A stretch of DNA of 64,000 bases from Bretschneidera sinensis (lineage: Eukaryota; Streptophyta; Magnoliopsida; Brassicales; Akaniaceae): the NCBI GenBank assembly GCA_023935145.1, contig CM043701.1, forward strand, positions 71,796,817 to 71,860,816. The letters are read 5' to 3'. The notes under the pieces are model-generated. The model searched no databases. It saw only the letters and a list, made by a program, of their open reading frames with translations, and had not been told where the DNA came from. A program made the position numbers and the translations under genes. Each line of letters starts with the position of its first letter. Position 1 is the first letter of the stretch. Shown here piece by piece: positions 45,755-57,759 of the stretch.

Positions 45755-47210
45755 TAATGAGAGTCATAAAATGCACCTTAACAGTACTTAATTGTTAGCA
45801 TTTTAGGGTTGATCTAGGTTTGAATTGCACTTTTATACCTTAACAACTCTAAAGTGTCATTCTTGGATCATTGATCTATTTCGAGGCATTTTCAAGTACT
45901 TAAGTTCAAAAGAGATGGAAAAGCTATCATTTATTTTAGCACAATGACTCGTTGAACACCGGAGTGAAGGTTCACAAGCACTTGGAAATGAGTTTCACTA
46001 AATTGCCAGAATTGTCCGCACAGATCAATCATTTTTGTAAATTAAAACTGTATTGATGTAAGAAGAACCAAGAGATTAGCCATATATGGTTAGAAAGATC
46101 CGGAAATCTATTTTCTAAAGAATTTTACGGCTCATAAATATAATTTTTCTAGAGAAAGTTATGGCCGTTTTAGTAGACAAAGGTCAAGCTGGAAGATGCC
46201 TAGTGCGCTCGAGCGCACCAGGCCTGCGATCGATCATAAGTGCACACTCGCGACATCCCACATCGGTCAAAAATACCTTGTAGCACACCATAGTGTGCTC
46301 GATCACACCATGCTATGATCGAGCACACACGGGCAGTATCCCACATCGGAATGGAAACACATTGCACTCCGGGAATTCCCCTATAAAAACCCCACTTCAC
46401 TTCATCTTTTGGAATCATCTGGGAGTGAATCCAGAGGGCCTTTAGGAGAAATTCGAAGGGCCTTTAGAAGGAAAATTAGAGGCTGGAGGCTTGGGAAAAC
46501 ACCATGAAGGCTGCCACACTCTCCCTCATGGCCAACTAATCTCTAAGCAAAGCGAAGGGATGAATCCCTAGGTGTAGTCGTTGTTACTTTCTAGTCTTGA
46601 TTCACTGTAATTTGGATTTATTATTATTATTAAACATTGTTATGATTTATTCTTTGATTTAATTAGAATATTTTCTATTAATCCAGTGATTGCATGCTTC
46701 TTCTAGATATAAGTCTAGTCATGCTCTTCTTATGTCAATTTGTTTGGATGTGATTGAGTCTGGTAGATTTATCTTTTAGGTTTGTCCATTGCTGCGATAT
46801 CGTCATTTAGATATATTGTCGTCTCTTGATAAATCTATAAGATAGGTCATGTGTGCTTAACTCGAAAGTAAAGGGTAATTCATATCAATTACATTAAGGT
46901 TTATACATGCGCTTTAATTGAATATTTTTTGATTGCCTGTTTGGGATGTGAAACTTGCAATCGAGATAAAAACAATTGAGTCAAGTTAGGATTAAGGCAA
47001 CAAACCTAGGGAGGATTCCCGAAACCTTGTTGTTTCCTTATTATATCCATCAATCTATTTACACAATTTTCACACAATACTTTATTCTCTCACTTGATTT
47101 TTATTGTTTGTGTTAAGGTTCACACCTTCTTTTGTAGTTAACTTGTTCCCTATGGAATCGACACCCTAAAGCTGTGCTACAACTACCGCATTACTCTTTG
47201 GGCATGATCA
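45755..47210 (+). repeat. 5' LTR of element C
   Basis: 1,456 bp. It contains GTGCGCTCGAGCGCACC-like palindromic words (46201-46345) between two ATCCCACATCGG boxes, absent from element A, then CTATAAAAACC as TATA region (46381). Ends ATGATCA before the PBS. Confidence 0.9.
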
Positions 47211-47215
47211 AATTT

Positions 47216-47233
47216 TGGCGCCGTTTCCGGAGA
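47216..47233 (+). other. Primer-binding site of element C (Asp tRNA)
   Basis: TGGCGCCGTTTCCGGAGA, five bases after the LTR, matches the Asp tRNA complement with two mismatches. Confidence 0.82.
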
Positions 47234-47413
47234 AACACGTTTAAGTACAAAGAAGATTGTCAACTTTTGACATGATGGTAGAAGAATTGTAAATAGTTTT
47301 TCTTTTCAGCAGCTGTAAAGGCAGTAACTTCATTCCCTCTTTAGCTTGCTGCATTAATTTTATTTTATTTTATTCTTTCTTTTTATAGTACTTTTATTAT
47401 TTTGTGACCTTGC

Positions 47414-49120
47414 ATGCTCAGATATAGAGACACTTTGGGTAGATTTGCTTGTAGGCCTGTGCTAGAGTCAGAATTAAACTTTTTAAACTCTTTATTTGAT
47501 AATCCGTCTAGTCCTGAGGAAATGAGTGAACACGAAGATCAACCCACTAGGACCCTTCAGGATTACCTCCACCCTACACGCATAGTCACACCATCATGCA
47601 TCATGTTTCCAGCTAATACTCGACAATTGGATTTTAAAACAATGATGATACAGTTACTCCCTACATTTCATGGCTTGGAAAATGAAAACTCATATGTGCA
47701 CATTAGATAGTTTGAGGAAGTAGTTGCGACTTTCCATAGTCAAAATGAAACTGATGACATTGTGAGACTTAAGTTCTTTCCTTTCTCTTTGAAGGATACA
47801 GCTAAGAGTTGGCTATACTCACTAAGACCACGATTTATTGGGTCATGGACTGAGATGACTCAGGTATTCTTTAATAAATAATTTCTCCAACATAAGACCA
47901 ATGCTTTAAAAAGGCAAATCTCCACCTTTGTACAAAAGGACAGCGAGACTTTGTATCAGTCTTATGAGAGATTTAAGGAGTTATTGAGTATGTGCCCTCA
48001 CCATAGGTATGAGAGTTGGCGCTTGGTAAGCTATTTTTATGAGGGACTTACATATAGAGAGTTCCAATTTGTAGAGATGATGTGTAATGGTGAATTCTTG
48101 AAGAAAGATCCTGATGAGGCCATAGAGTACCTTAATGAGCTTGCTGAAAAAGCTCACACTTGGACTGAACCTAGTGCTACTGAAAGCACAAATAGGTCAC
48201 GACCTATAGGGCACCCAAGTGGTGGTGGAATTTACTAGCTTAGGGAAGAGGTCAACCTAAAAGCTAAATTTGAGATGCTCACTAGGGAACTAGAAGCGTT
48301 AAAAACTAATAGCTTACAGCCCATACACGTACCTAATCATACAAGGTCTTTTGGACAGCGTTTTGTGTGTGATGGGGTAGATCATCTCGCCAAAGAGTGT
48401 CCCACATTTGCGGTGATGAGAGGGATGTATAAGGAACAATGTAATGCCTTAGGTATGTACAAGAAGCTTCTGTTACCCTTCTTTGATACCTATAATTCGA
48501 AGTGGCGCAATCACCCCAATTTCAACTGGAAGTCTGAAAATCAGCAGCTTGCACAACCCCTTGGATCATATCCTGCACCATATCATGTACATACACCTTC
48601 TAGGAGTCCTTTAGAAGAAACTTTTCTTGCTTTTATTGAGGCACAGGGTAAGACTAATCGAAGAATTGAATCTTTGATTACGCAGGTTGTTGAATAACAT
48701 AAGGATTTAAAGAGCCAAGTGTCCAGATTAATGAGCTCCTTGAGTATGAATGAGCGAGGTAAGCTCCCTTCCCAAGCTCATTCCACACCCCATAATCAAC
48801 ACTTGTCTCAAACGAATTTAAAGGAGATTAATTCCATTGAGACACTAAGTGGTAAGTTATTACACATCCCAACAACGAAAAAATCAGAGGATGTGGACGA
48901 AAGCCACCAAGCATACATGATTGACTCATTCATGGAAAAGGTCCAGCACCTTAATCCATTGGAGTCCACCCTCACCCATGGCTTCACAAGAGCATACGAG
49001 CCAGAATTTGCGGATGTTACTGATGACATCCTTGAGGCCTCTCCAAAGCATATAAGCACTGAATTTGGCAGTGAAGCAGTGGCTGGTGCATTCAACCTAT
49101 GTTTTTCTAGGAGGGAATAA
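47414..49120 (+). pseudogene. gag: Gag of element C (Athila-type)
   Basis: The same protein as element A's Gag but kept in one register throughout: LLPTFHGLENENSYVHI, RFKELLSMCPHHRYESW, EAIEYLNELAEKAHTW, EQCNALGMY, AYMIDSFMEKVQHLNP and the terminal FNLCFSRRE. In-frame stops are at 47708, 47879, 48236 and 48695; at the first and last A has a GAG or GAA codon. The knuckle (CDGVDHLAKEC) lacks its first Cys. No protease follows. Confidence 0.87.
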
Positions 49121-50781
49121 GAGCATATGGCTGAAGATGTAAAACTTAACGCTCATGGAAGGCAACCCGCAACATATCCTTTTATTTTTACTGTTTTTCA
49201 TATTTTTTTTCTCTTGTTTATTATTATTATTTTATTGTTTTCCAGTTTTACTTTGTATTTCTTTTTCAGAGACAAAGATGCACATCAATTCAATTAGTCG
49301 TGCACAATTTTCAGCTCCACACACCTTTGGTTAAAAAGGGATTTTTCTTAAATTTTGCTTTTACATTGAGGACAATGCTTATCTTAAGTTGGGGTGGAGG
49401 AAACAGATTTCTTATTGCATACCACTGGACTGCTTGGTGTTATTTTCCCTTTTTGTTTGTTTTTAGCATGTTTGGTGTTAGCCTTAGAGTTTATTCACAT
49501 GTCAATGATATGAGCTTAATTGAGATAGCATATAGCATTTAGAAGAAATTAAATGTTGCTTCAGTTTGAAAATAATTTAAGTATCAATCTTCATTTGGTT
49601 TGAGACTCTAGTTTGCGGTAAGATTGTATGATTAGTCTAAAACATTTAGAGAAGTTTTATGTGTGATTACTTTGTGAATACTTTTATGGTCTCGACAAGC
49701 TCTAGAACTTATTTGATAATCACTTGAGGCGAATTCCTAGAATGCACATTACTTAGGACATGATATAGGCCATTTTTGAACTGTTTGAGCCTTTCAAACC
49801 TACCATTGCTATATTTATCGCTAGTCACCTATTTGAGCTTTTTCTTGAAAAAGAATTTGAGCCTTATTTCTTTCAATAGCCCATTCACTTACCTTCGTGA
49901 GCCTAAAAATATTTTATCCTTACATTTATTTTAAAATAACTTAGTTATACACATTTGTTGAGAAGCACTTAAAAGGAGTAAGGATGGAAATATGAAAAAA
50001 AAATATATATATCACTACCACAACCCAAGTACATTAAAGGAGATAAGTTGGGGGTTGTGGAAAAGAAAAGAAAAGAAAAACAAATTAAAAAAGAGGTGAA
50101 TGGTCTTATGCCAAAATACAAAAGAAAAGAAAAAGAGAAGTGAATTATGGCAAAGAAAGAAGAAAAGAAAAGAAAAGTGGTGACTTATTGAGAGATATGC
50201 TCTTATAAAAAAATGGTTGAAAGAGTTGGGTGTTGAAGCAAGGTTATCAAATGATTAAAGTTTTTGTGTTTAAAACTATGAGATTGAGTTCTTTTACTTG
50301 TGAATCCTTCCCGTTCTTTCTTAACTTTTACCTTAGCCTAATGTTACAAGCTTGTTAAAAACCTATTGATCCAATGTAGTGTGATTTTTCTACAATAGTG
50401 GAGAGTGATTTGAAAAGTGAGCCTATGGAGCTTGTTTTTGTAATTGACGTCACGCAATTTATTATGTTCTTAGAGGCCAAGACTTGTATTCATGAATGTT
50501 ATGCATAAAGTCATCCGGGTGTTCAGATTAATAGATTGTAGTAAGATGGATGGTAAGAGTCAAGAAGGATTTTAAGATTGATGCTTGGATTACTTTTGGA
50601 CTTAAGTGATATTTAATGATTCTATGTGCTGCGTATTATGTGCAATTTCTGAGACAAAAAATGTGAATTGCTCCTTGTTTAACACTAGCATAGCTTTACC
50701 TTGTTTTGATTCCTACCATAGAATTCATTTCTCGTTTTCGCTTGAATTGCTAGGGACTAGCAATAAGCTAGTTGGGGGTTG
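49121..50781 (+). other. Non-coding 3' leader of element C
   Basis: Same block order as 14762-16412 in A: CTGAAGATGTAAAACTTA and GGCAACCCG box, pyrimidine tract, AAGTTGGGG motif (49386), purine tracts (50055-50180), AAGTTGGGGGTTG (50045), and a PPT GTTGGGGGTTG (50771-50781) adjoining the 3' LTR. Confidence 0.78.
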
Positions 50782-51586
50782 TGATGAGAGTCATAAAATG
50801 CACCTTAACAGTACTTAATTGTTAGCATCTTAGGGTTGATCTAGGTTTGAATTGCACTTTTATACCTTAACAACTCTAAAGTGTCATTCGTGGATCATTA
50901 ATCTATTTCGATGCATTTTCAGGTACTTAAGTTCAAAAGAGATGGAAAAGCTATCATTGCTTTTAGTACAATGACTCGTTGAACACCGGAGTGAAGGTTC
51001 ACAAGCACTTGGAAAGGAGTTTCACTAAATTACCATAATTGCCCGTACAGATCAATCATTTTTGTAAATTAAAACTGTATTGATGCAAAAAGAACCGGGA
51101 GATGAACCATATATGGTTAGAAAGATCCGGAAGTCTATTTTCTGAAGAATTTTATGGCTCGTAAAAATGATTTTTCTAGAGAAAGTTATGGCCGTTTTAG
51201 TAGACAAAGGTCAAGCTGGAAGATGCCTAAAACGCTCGAGCGCACCAAGCCTACGATCGATCGCAAGTTCACACTCGCAACATCCCACATCGGTCAGAAA
51301 TACCTTGCAGTGCATCATAGTGCGCTCAATCGCACCATGCTGTGATCAATCGCACACGGGCAGTATCCCACATCGGAATGGAAACACATTGCACTCCGGG
51401 AATTCCTCTATAAAAACCCCACTTCACTTCATCTTTTAGAATCATCTGGGAGTGAATCCAGAGGGCCTTTAGGAGAAAAATTAGAGGCCGGAGGCCGGGG
51501 AAAACACCATGAAGGCTGCCACACTCTCCCTCATGGCCAACTAATCTCCAAGCAAGGCGAAGGGATGAATCCCTAAGTGTAGTCGT
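50782..51586 (+). repeat. 3' LTR of element C, first segment
   Basis: Begins TGATGAGAGTC after the PPT and matches 45755 onward up to TGTAGTCGT (51586), where D is inserted; the LTR resumes at 59150. The palindromic GCGCTCGAGCGCACC tract is at 51232-51355. Confidence 0.9.
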
Positions 51587-52979
51587 TGTTGTGAGTTTTA
51601 AATTACTCGCAAGCGCACGAGTCATTTGCACTATAGCGTTGTGCAAGTGCGAGGTTGAATCCACATGGAATTGCGTTGTGAAAGTATATTTTCAATCTAA
51701 ACTAACTCTATCTTAACCTAGTTTCGAATTTCAGATGATAATTTGAAAAAGAAATTAAAATTAAACTAAATTGATTTTTAAAAACTAATAATTAAAACAC
51801 TAAGGTTTCCAAATCCACCCCACTGAAGTTAAGCATATATGTTCTAAAAATATAGCCTATCAAAACATTCCATGAATCGAACTATAAGACAAAAAACAAA
51901 GAATATCCCAACTAAACCAAAAGCATCCAATGTATCCGCTCTCAACAAATCACAAAGGAAATCCAATTTAATTGAAAAACATCCAATGTATCCATCAGAT
52001 GAAACACAAGGAATATTCAACAGACAATTTAAACTCAATCAATTATAAGATTAACTCAAATAATTGACAGAATATTTATACTAAAAATTGTCAGATTTGT
52101 ACAAGCAAATCTGAACTACTACGCCAAACAATGACGGGGCTTCATCTTCAACCTTAGCTGAAGAGTCTAGCCACTCATAACTATGAAACTACAATTCATA
52201 ATAAAAGTGCTAAACATTTAAACTAAAACAGCTAAATGTAAAGAAATAAATAAATAACTTTACATGGGAGAAATTCCACTCGTTGACGAGCGGCGCTTCC
52301 CCTCGTGGTGACAAAGCCTTCGAGATCCACCAGAATGCTAGCGGACGTCCACCGGTAAACACCAAAGTGGCTCAGGAATTGTACATTAAAGATGAAGTGA
52401 AGAAGGGCTTATATAGGGAAATATCACAAGTGCAATATGCTTCAAATCCGATGTGGGATACTGCAGATTCCAGTTTTTGCTCTTTGACCTTTGTCTACTA
52501 AGACTGCCATAACTTTCTCTAGAAAAATCATTTTATTGATCCATAAAATTTTCCAGAAAATAGACATCAGGATCTTTCCAAGCATATATGGCTCATCTCG
52601 TGGTTCTACCTGAATCAATACAGTTAAATCCTCAAAAATGGCTAATCTGTCACGCTGAAATCATGCACAGCCTGACCTTTGTCTACTAAAACTGCCATAA
52701 CTTTCTCTAGCAAAATCATTTTATTGATCCGTAAAATTCCCCAGAAAATAAACATCCGGATCTTTCCAAGAATATATGGCTCATCTTCTGGTTCTTCCTA
52801 AATCAATACAGTTTAATCCTCAAAAATGGCTGATCTGCACGAGCAATTCTGGCAATTTAGTGAAACTTCTTTCCAAGCTTGTAAACCTGTAAAACAACGA
52901 AAACAACTCAAAGTAACAAATTCCTAAGCTAACAAGTGTAAATTAAAGGGCCAAAATATGCAATATTTGGCACTCATCA
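51587..52979 (-). repeat. 3' LTR of element D
   Basis: 1,393 bp, aligned to 57760-59144. A module containing GACCTTTGTCTACTAA and CCATAACTTTCTCTAG is doubled in tandem (52486 and 52674, 188-bp period). Confidence 0.93.
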
Positions 52980-52995
52980 AATGCCCCCAAACTTA
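52980..52995 (-). other. Polypurine tract of element D
   Basis: Minus-strand TAAGTTTGGGGGCATT ends at the 3' LTR. Two near-copies of the core (CCCCCAAACTT, plus strand) occur at 53969-53979 and 54071-54081. Confidence 0.75.
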
Positions 52996-54246
52996 CAATT
53001 TTCTAGTCCCTTAGCAAAACAAAATAATAAAAAAAAAACCTAAATGAAAAACAAAGAACAAAAAGATAAGTTCATCACTCATGATATCCAAAAATTTAAG
53101 GAGCACACATCACCATGATATTCATTCATGAGCAAGCTTAAAAGGATAAACCCATCTTCGCAATGAATAGAAAAGTTAAAATCTAATTACTTACAAAAGG
53201 CAGGTTAAGGCATCACAAGTCTGACACTGTGTAAAGTGAATTAGCATATAGAAATGAAGCTTCCAAGTGACTCCAATGTGTAAGGTCTTCATGTCTCAAG
53301 ATTCACCGAATTTCCCATCAAAATGAACGAAAAAGGCATAATTTTTTTTTTTTTTTATAAGGCACGACTATGTCTAGTTCCCTTAAGCTTTCTAATTGAC
53401 CCATGTAGCGAGTGTTGAGTCAATGACTTCCAAACCAGATGGTTTTAAGGCATTAGGTGTAAAGACACCCCTAAGGACTTACTAACTCGAGTCAAAAAGG
53501 CTACGAAATTAAACCGGCCTTAATACTACCAAGCAAAATTCCACCTTTTGACGTGAACACTCACTGCTTACTGAGGCAAGAGGTCCAGTTACTCAGCGGA
53601 AAGTTTATTTATGATAATAATTTTTTTTTATGCTTTTCTATGCCCAAGAGTTCATCCAACAAGTCATCCAGTTTCAGTTAAGATAAGGAAAAATACACAT
53701 TAAAATCATATGTCATACCTCACATAATTTGTGCTAATGTGCTCGTGTTAGATTATGTCAAACATGTGAATTATCAAATGCCTAAGGTAAGTAACTAAAT
53801 TTTAAAATTTATCACCAGATCATGTGTTCAAAATATTAAGCTCACCAATGACATCACATCACAGAAAATGTTTAGATCAACCAAAATTTCACGATAACAT
53901 GAGCATGCATTTATCTCTACGATGAAAAGATAACAAATTAGGACAAAGTGTGTGATGTGTCTCCCATACCCCCAAACTTAAATTACACATTGACTCCAAT
54001 GTGTGACTAATATGGAAAGAGCTGACCTGAGATATGGAGAACTATCTGGACTGGTATGGCTCATAGCATACCCCCAAACTTGAACTGAAGTATGCATTGT
54101 CCCTGAAAAATAAAAAAACTGGAAAACAAAAAATACTGGAAACAAACATTAATCATAAAAATGTGAAATAATAAATAAATAGAAAAGATAAGTTGTGGGG
54201 TGCCTCCCATGAGCGCTAAGTTTAACATCTTCAGCCAGACCCAACA
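52996..54246 (-). other. Non-coding 3' leader of element D
   Basis: No gene. Contains, on the minus strand, the CTGAAGATGTTAAACTTAGC and ATGGGAGGCACCCC box (54194-54236) at the coding end, two extra PPT-like motifs, and a poly(T) run at about 53342-53357. It corresponds to the 3' leaders of A and C. Confidence 0.7.
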
Positions 54247-55131
54247 TTAGTAATCGTGCCCAACGAAACGCTCCGCCATCTTATCAATAAATGGGAATGA
54301 AAAATGATCAGGCCTAGTGGCAGCATTCAGTTTACGGTAGCTGATACACACTCTCCAAATTGACTGAACACGAGTTGGAACCAACTCGTCGTCCTTATGC
54401 TGCACTACTGTTAATTCAGCACGTTTGGGCACAACATGAATCTTGCTCACCCACTTGCTATCAGAGATGGGATAAATGATCCCTGCCTCTAACAGCTTAA
54501 TATCTTCTGTCTTCACAACCTCTTGCATAGCAGGGTTGAGCCTTCTTTGTGGCTCCCTCGATGGCTCAGCATCCTCCTCCAAATGTATCCTGTACGTCAC
54601 CACCGAGGGGCTGATCCCCTTAATGTCCTCAATGGTCCAGCCTATAGCTTCCTTATGCTCTCTTAAGACGTCCAATAATTTCTCCTCTAGAGCATCACCC
54701 AGATCTGAAGGTATAATCACAGGCAAACTATCGACTGAACCTAGGAACGTATACTTAAGATTATCTGGTAAAGGCTTAAGTTCCTTCTTGGGGGTTTCAG
54801 GTGCGGCGATCTCCTCCGTCTTATTGCTCTTCCGATGAGGAGACTCTAAAATGGCATTCACTTACTCAAGTAATTTATCTAAATCCATATCCTCTCCAAA
54901 TTGAGCAAAGCATGCCTCTAGGGGGTCCTTAGTGCGGGAGTCATCCACAATCTCCTCCGTCTTACTGCTCTCCCGAGGAGGAGACTCCAAAATAGCATTT
55001 GCTTGCTCAAGTAATTTATCTAAATCCAAATCCTCTCCAAATTGAGCAAAACATGCCTCCAGGGGGTCCTCAGTGCTTGATTCATTCACAGTCTCCTCAA
55101 GAATCTCCTCTATCAAGCATACATTTCTCAC
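54247..55131 (-). pseudogene. pol: D: RT N-terminus and 141-bp internal repeats
   Basis: Minus strand. 55131-54862 encodes DPLEACFAQFGEDLDLDKLL twice in register (47-codon unit, 141 bp), and a third partial unit starts the next frame after one TAA stop (about 54862). RT follows: LREHKEAIGWTIEDIKGISP, SREPQRRLNPAMQEVV, then RVCISYRKLNAATR and PFIDKMAERFVGHDY, where it stops at 54247. The catalytic part of RT is deleted; the next bases are the 3' leader. Confidence 0.85.
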
Positions 55132-55149
55132 TTCATCATATTCATGTGG

Positions 55150-56373
55150 TTACCTAGTGATATCAAAAATATTCAACTCCACTGTCATATTTCCGAAGGA
55201 GATCTTCATCACTCCTGTCCTATAATTTATCAGGGCGTTAGCCGTGGCTAAGAATGGTCGCCCTAGAATAACCGGTATTTGAATCCCTACATTCTGAACC
55301 GGCTCTGTGTCAAGCACAATAAAATCCACGGGGAAATAGAACTTATCCACTTTTATCAAAACGTCCTCAACTATTCCCCGTGGTCTTTTCACTGACCTGT
55401 CAGCCAATTGAAGCGTAGTGGATGTGGGCTTCAATTCTCCTAACCCCAACTGTAAATAGACTGAGTAGGGTAAAAGATTCACACTCGCCCCTAGATCCAA
55501 GAGAGCCCTCTCAATATGGCTGACTCCTATCATGCAAGAAATGGTAGGACACCCCGGGTCCTTATACTTGATGAGTAGCATGCACTGCAGGATTGAGCTG
55601 ACCTGCTCGGTCAAAAATGCCTTCTTTGGGACATTCGTCCTCCTCTTGATAGTGACCAAGTCCTTCAAAAACTTAGCATATGACGGCACTTGATGGATGG
55701 CATCCAAAAATAGGATATTGATTTGGACTTGCTTGAATACCTCCAGGATTTCCTCATACTTCCCTCCTTTCTTCGGCGCCTGTAGTCTCTCAAGGTAAGG
55801 TGCTCTAGGTACAAATGACCTAGGAGGGTCCTTCTCAGTAGGTGTGACTGTAGATGGCTCAGCATCTCTCTTCTCTATGTTGCCACTCCCTTGCCCTTGC
55901 TGCATAGCAGGGCTCTCTTCCACTCGATTGTCCAGTTGTCTCCCAGACCTCAGTGGGACAATCGACTGTACTTGTTCCTCCTCGTGCGTAGGAGTTGATG
56001 AACTCTCAACCATAAATTGTCCTTTCGGGTTGGGCAAGGGTTGACTGGGGAACTTTCCTTTCTCTTTCTCACCTAGGTGACTTGCAATTTGCCCTATTTG
56101 ACTCTCCAGCTTGGCAATTGCTTGGGTGTTTACCACTGTTGCACTCCTCACATCACTCATATTTTGGCTAGTCCCCTTCATGAACTCCTTAAGGGTGTCC
56201 TCTAGCGACTGTGAAACTGGTGCTGGTGTTTGAGTGGGTGCTTGGTAAGCAGGTGAAGGTGTTGGATGGCAGAACGACCATGATTTGGAATTTGTGGGGC
56301 AAATCCGGGAGGATATTGATTTTGAGCATGATGAGGGGCTCTTCCCTGATTCATTGGTTGGTTCTGCCTCCAT
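55150..56373 (-). pseudogene. gag: D: Gag C-terminus and protease
   Basis: Minus strand, 407-residue frame. The Gag tail is Pro/Gln/Ser-rich, followed by LKEFMKGTSQNMSDVR, IGQIASHLGEKEKGKFPSQP and VPLRSGRQLDN. The KKGGKYEEILEVFKQVQIN and YAKFLKDLVTIKR blocks and the protease ERALLDLGASVNLLPYSVY with VILGRPFLATANA follow, all diagnostic of Athila. It is frameshifted from the preceding Gag piece near 56370-56430 and stops at 55150. Confidence 0.88.
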
Positions 56374-56432
56374 AAAAAATTTGAGTGGTTCCGCAACCCT
56401 GGATTGTACGTCTCGGAGTACAATCCATTTGA

Positions 56433-57533
56433 CTACCTTTGAAAGTCATTGAAAGCATTTACTTGTTCCATAGGATACTCGGCACAAGCAGGCATTGATG
56501 GGCAATTCTGTGCTAGATGCATGGGACTAGCACAGATGGAACAGTTTTCAACATTGAATGTGTTGGCAGCATTGATGGATTGGCTCACAGTGAGAGTGTC
56601 AATCTTCTTAGTGAGGGCATCTAACTTTATCCTCAAATCAGCGTCCTCCCTGACCTCATAGATGCCTCCTTTCTTAGGAGCACGAATGAACTTATCTCGA
56701 CAGCTTGAAAAATCCCACTGCTGTGAGTTGTCGGACAACTTGTCCAACGCCATATATGCTTCGTCTCCTGTCAGACTCAAGAATGCCCCCCCATTCATAG
56801 ACTCGATCATGCTACGGTTGGGTTGAGTCAACCCTTGGTAGAAGAATTGAACGAGTCTCCACTTCTCATATCCATGTGGAGGGCATCTGATCAGTAGCTC
56901 TTTGAAGCGCTCCTAACCCTCAGAAAATTTTTCATCCTCATCCTAAGTGAAAGAGCTGATCTCCTTTCGGCACTCATTCACTCTAGACATTGGGAAAAAC
57001 TTATGATAAAATTTGCTAAGCAGGTTTTCCCAAGATGTAATAGACCCGGGCGTGTTGGAATCCAACCACGCCCTAGCTCTATCGTGAAGAGAAAAAGGGA
57101 AGAGTCGAAGATGGACTGACTCTTCAGAGAAGTTCTAGAATTTGAATGTGGCACAAATGTCTTTGAACTTCTTCACATGGCTATAAGGATTTTCAAGATC
57201 TAAGCCATAGAATGAGGGTAAGAGTTGGATGACATGTGGCTTCAAGTCAAAGTGGGTGGTATTGGTCTGTGGCAACACTATGCAAAAGGATGAGTTAGTC
57301 GCAACGAGTGCGAACAAGTCCCTCAGGGATGTAGTGGAGTCCACGTTCCAAGCTCTAGGTTGCTCTACATGTTCAGGATGATTTGCATTCCTATAATTCT
57401 CTGCCATCTCAACAGTCTCTCTCTCAACTAGCGCTCTTTTCTGTCTCCTAGAAGTTCTTTCTAAGTCGGGATCTAAATGTATCAGATCTAAGTCCAAGGA
57501 TCTCCGACCAAGCATACACCAACAAAAAAACAC
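56433..57533 (-). pseudogene. gag: D: Gag N-terminal region
   Basis: Minus strand. 57533-57135 carries HVIQLLPSFYGLDLENPYSHVKKF; after stops LHDRARAWLDSN can be read. 56831-56433 has SMIESMNGGAFLSLTGDEAY, a zinc-knuckle region CSICASPMHLAQNC (complete CCHC) and CAEYPMEQVNAFNDFQR. Stops at 57135, 56950-56880 and 56433 break the frame. Confidence 0.86.
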
Positions 57534-57630
57534 TAAAGTAAACTAACCAGCAGAAACTTGCAGAATAAAATAAAATAACTGCACAACAGCAAACACACTA
57601 CTCACAAAATGAGCCGACAAAAAATTTTAA

Positions 57631-57634
<4 letters not shown>

Positions 57635-57671
<37 letters not shown>
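57635..57671. repeat. (AT)n microsatellite
   Basis: About 18 AT units in the untranslated leader of element D, between PBS and gag. Confidence 0.95.
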
Positions 57672-57673
<2 letters not shown>

Positions 57674-57735
57674 GATAACTAACTAGTAGAAAAATAAAAT
57701 CAATTCAGACCAAAAATTTTCACAAACCAAACAAC

Positions 57736-57753
57736 TCCCCGGCAACGACGCCA
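57736..57753 (-). other. Primer-binding site of element D (Asp tRNA)
   Basis: Plus-strand TCCCCGGCAACGACGCCA, reverse complement of an Asp-tRNA PBS with one mismatch, six bases from the 5' LTR. Confidence 0.85.
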
Positions 57754-57759
57754 AAAACT

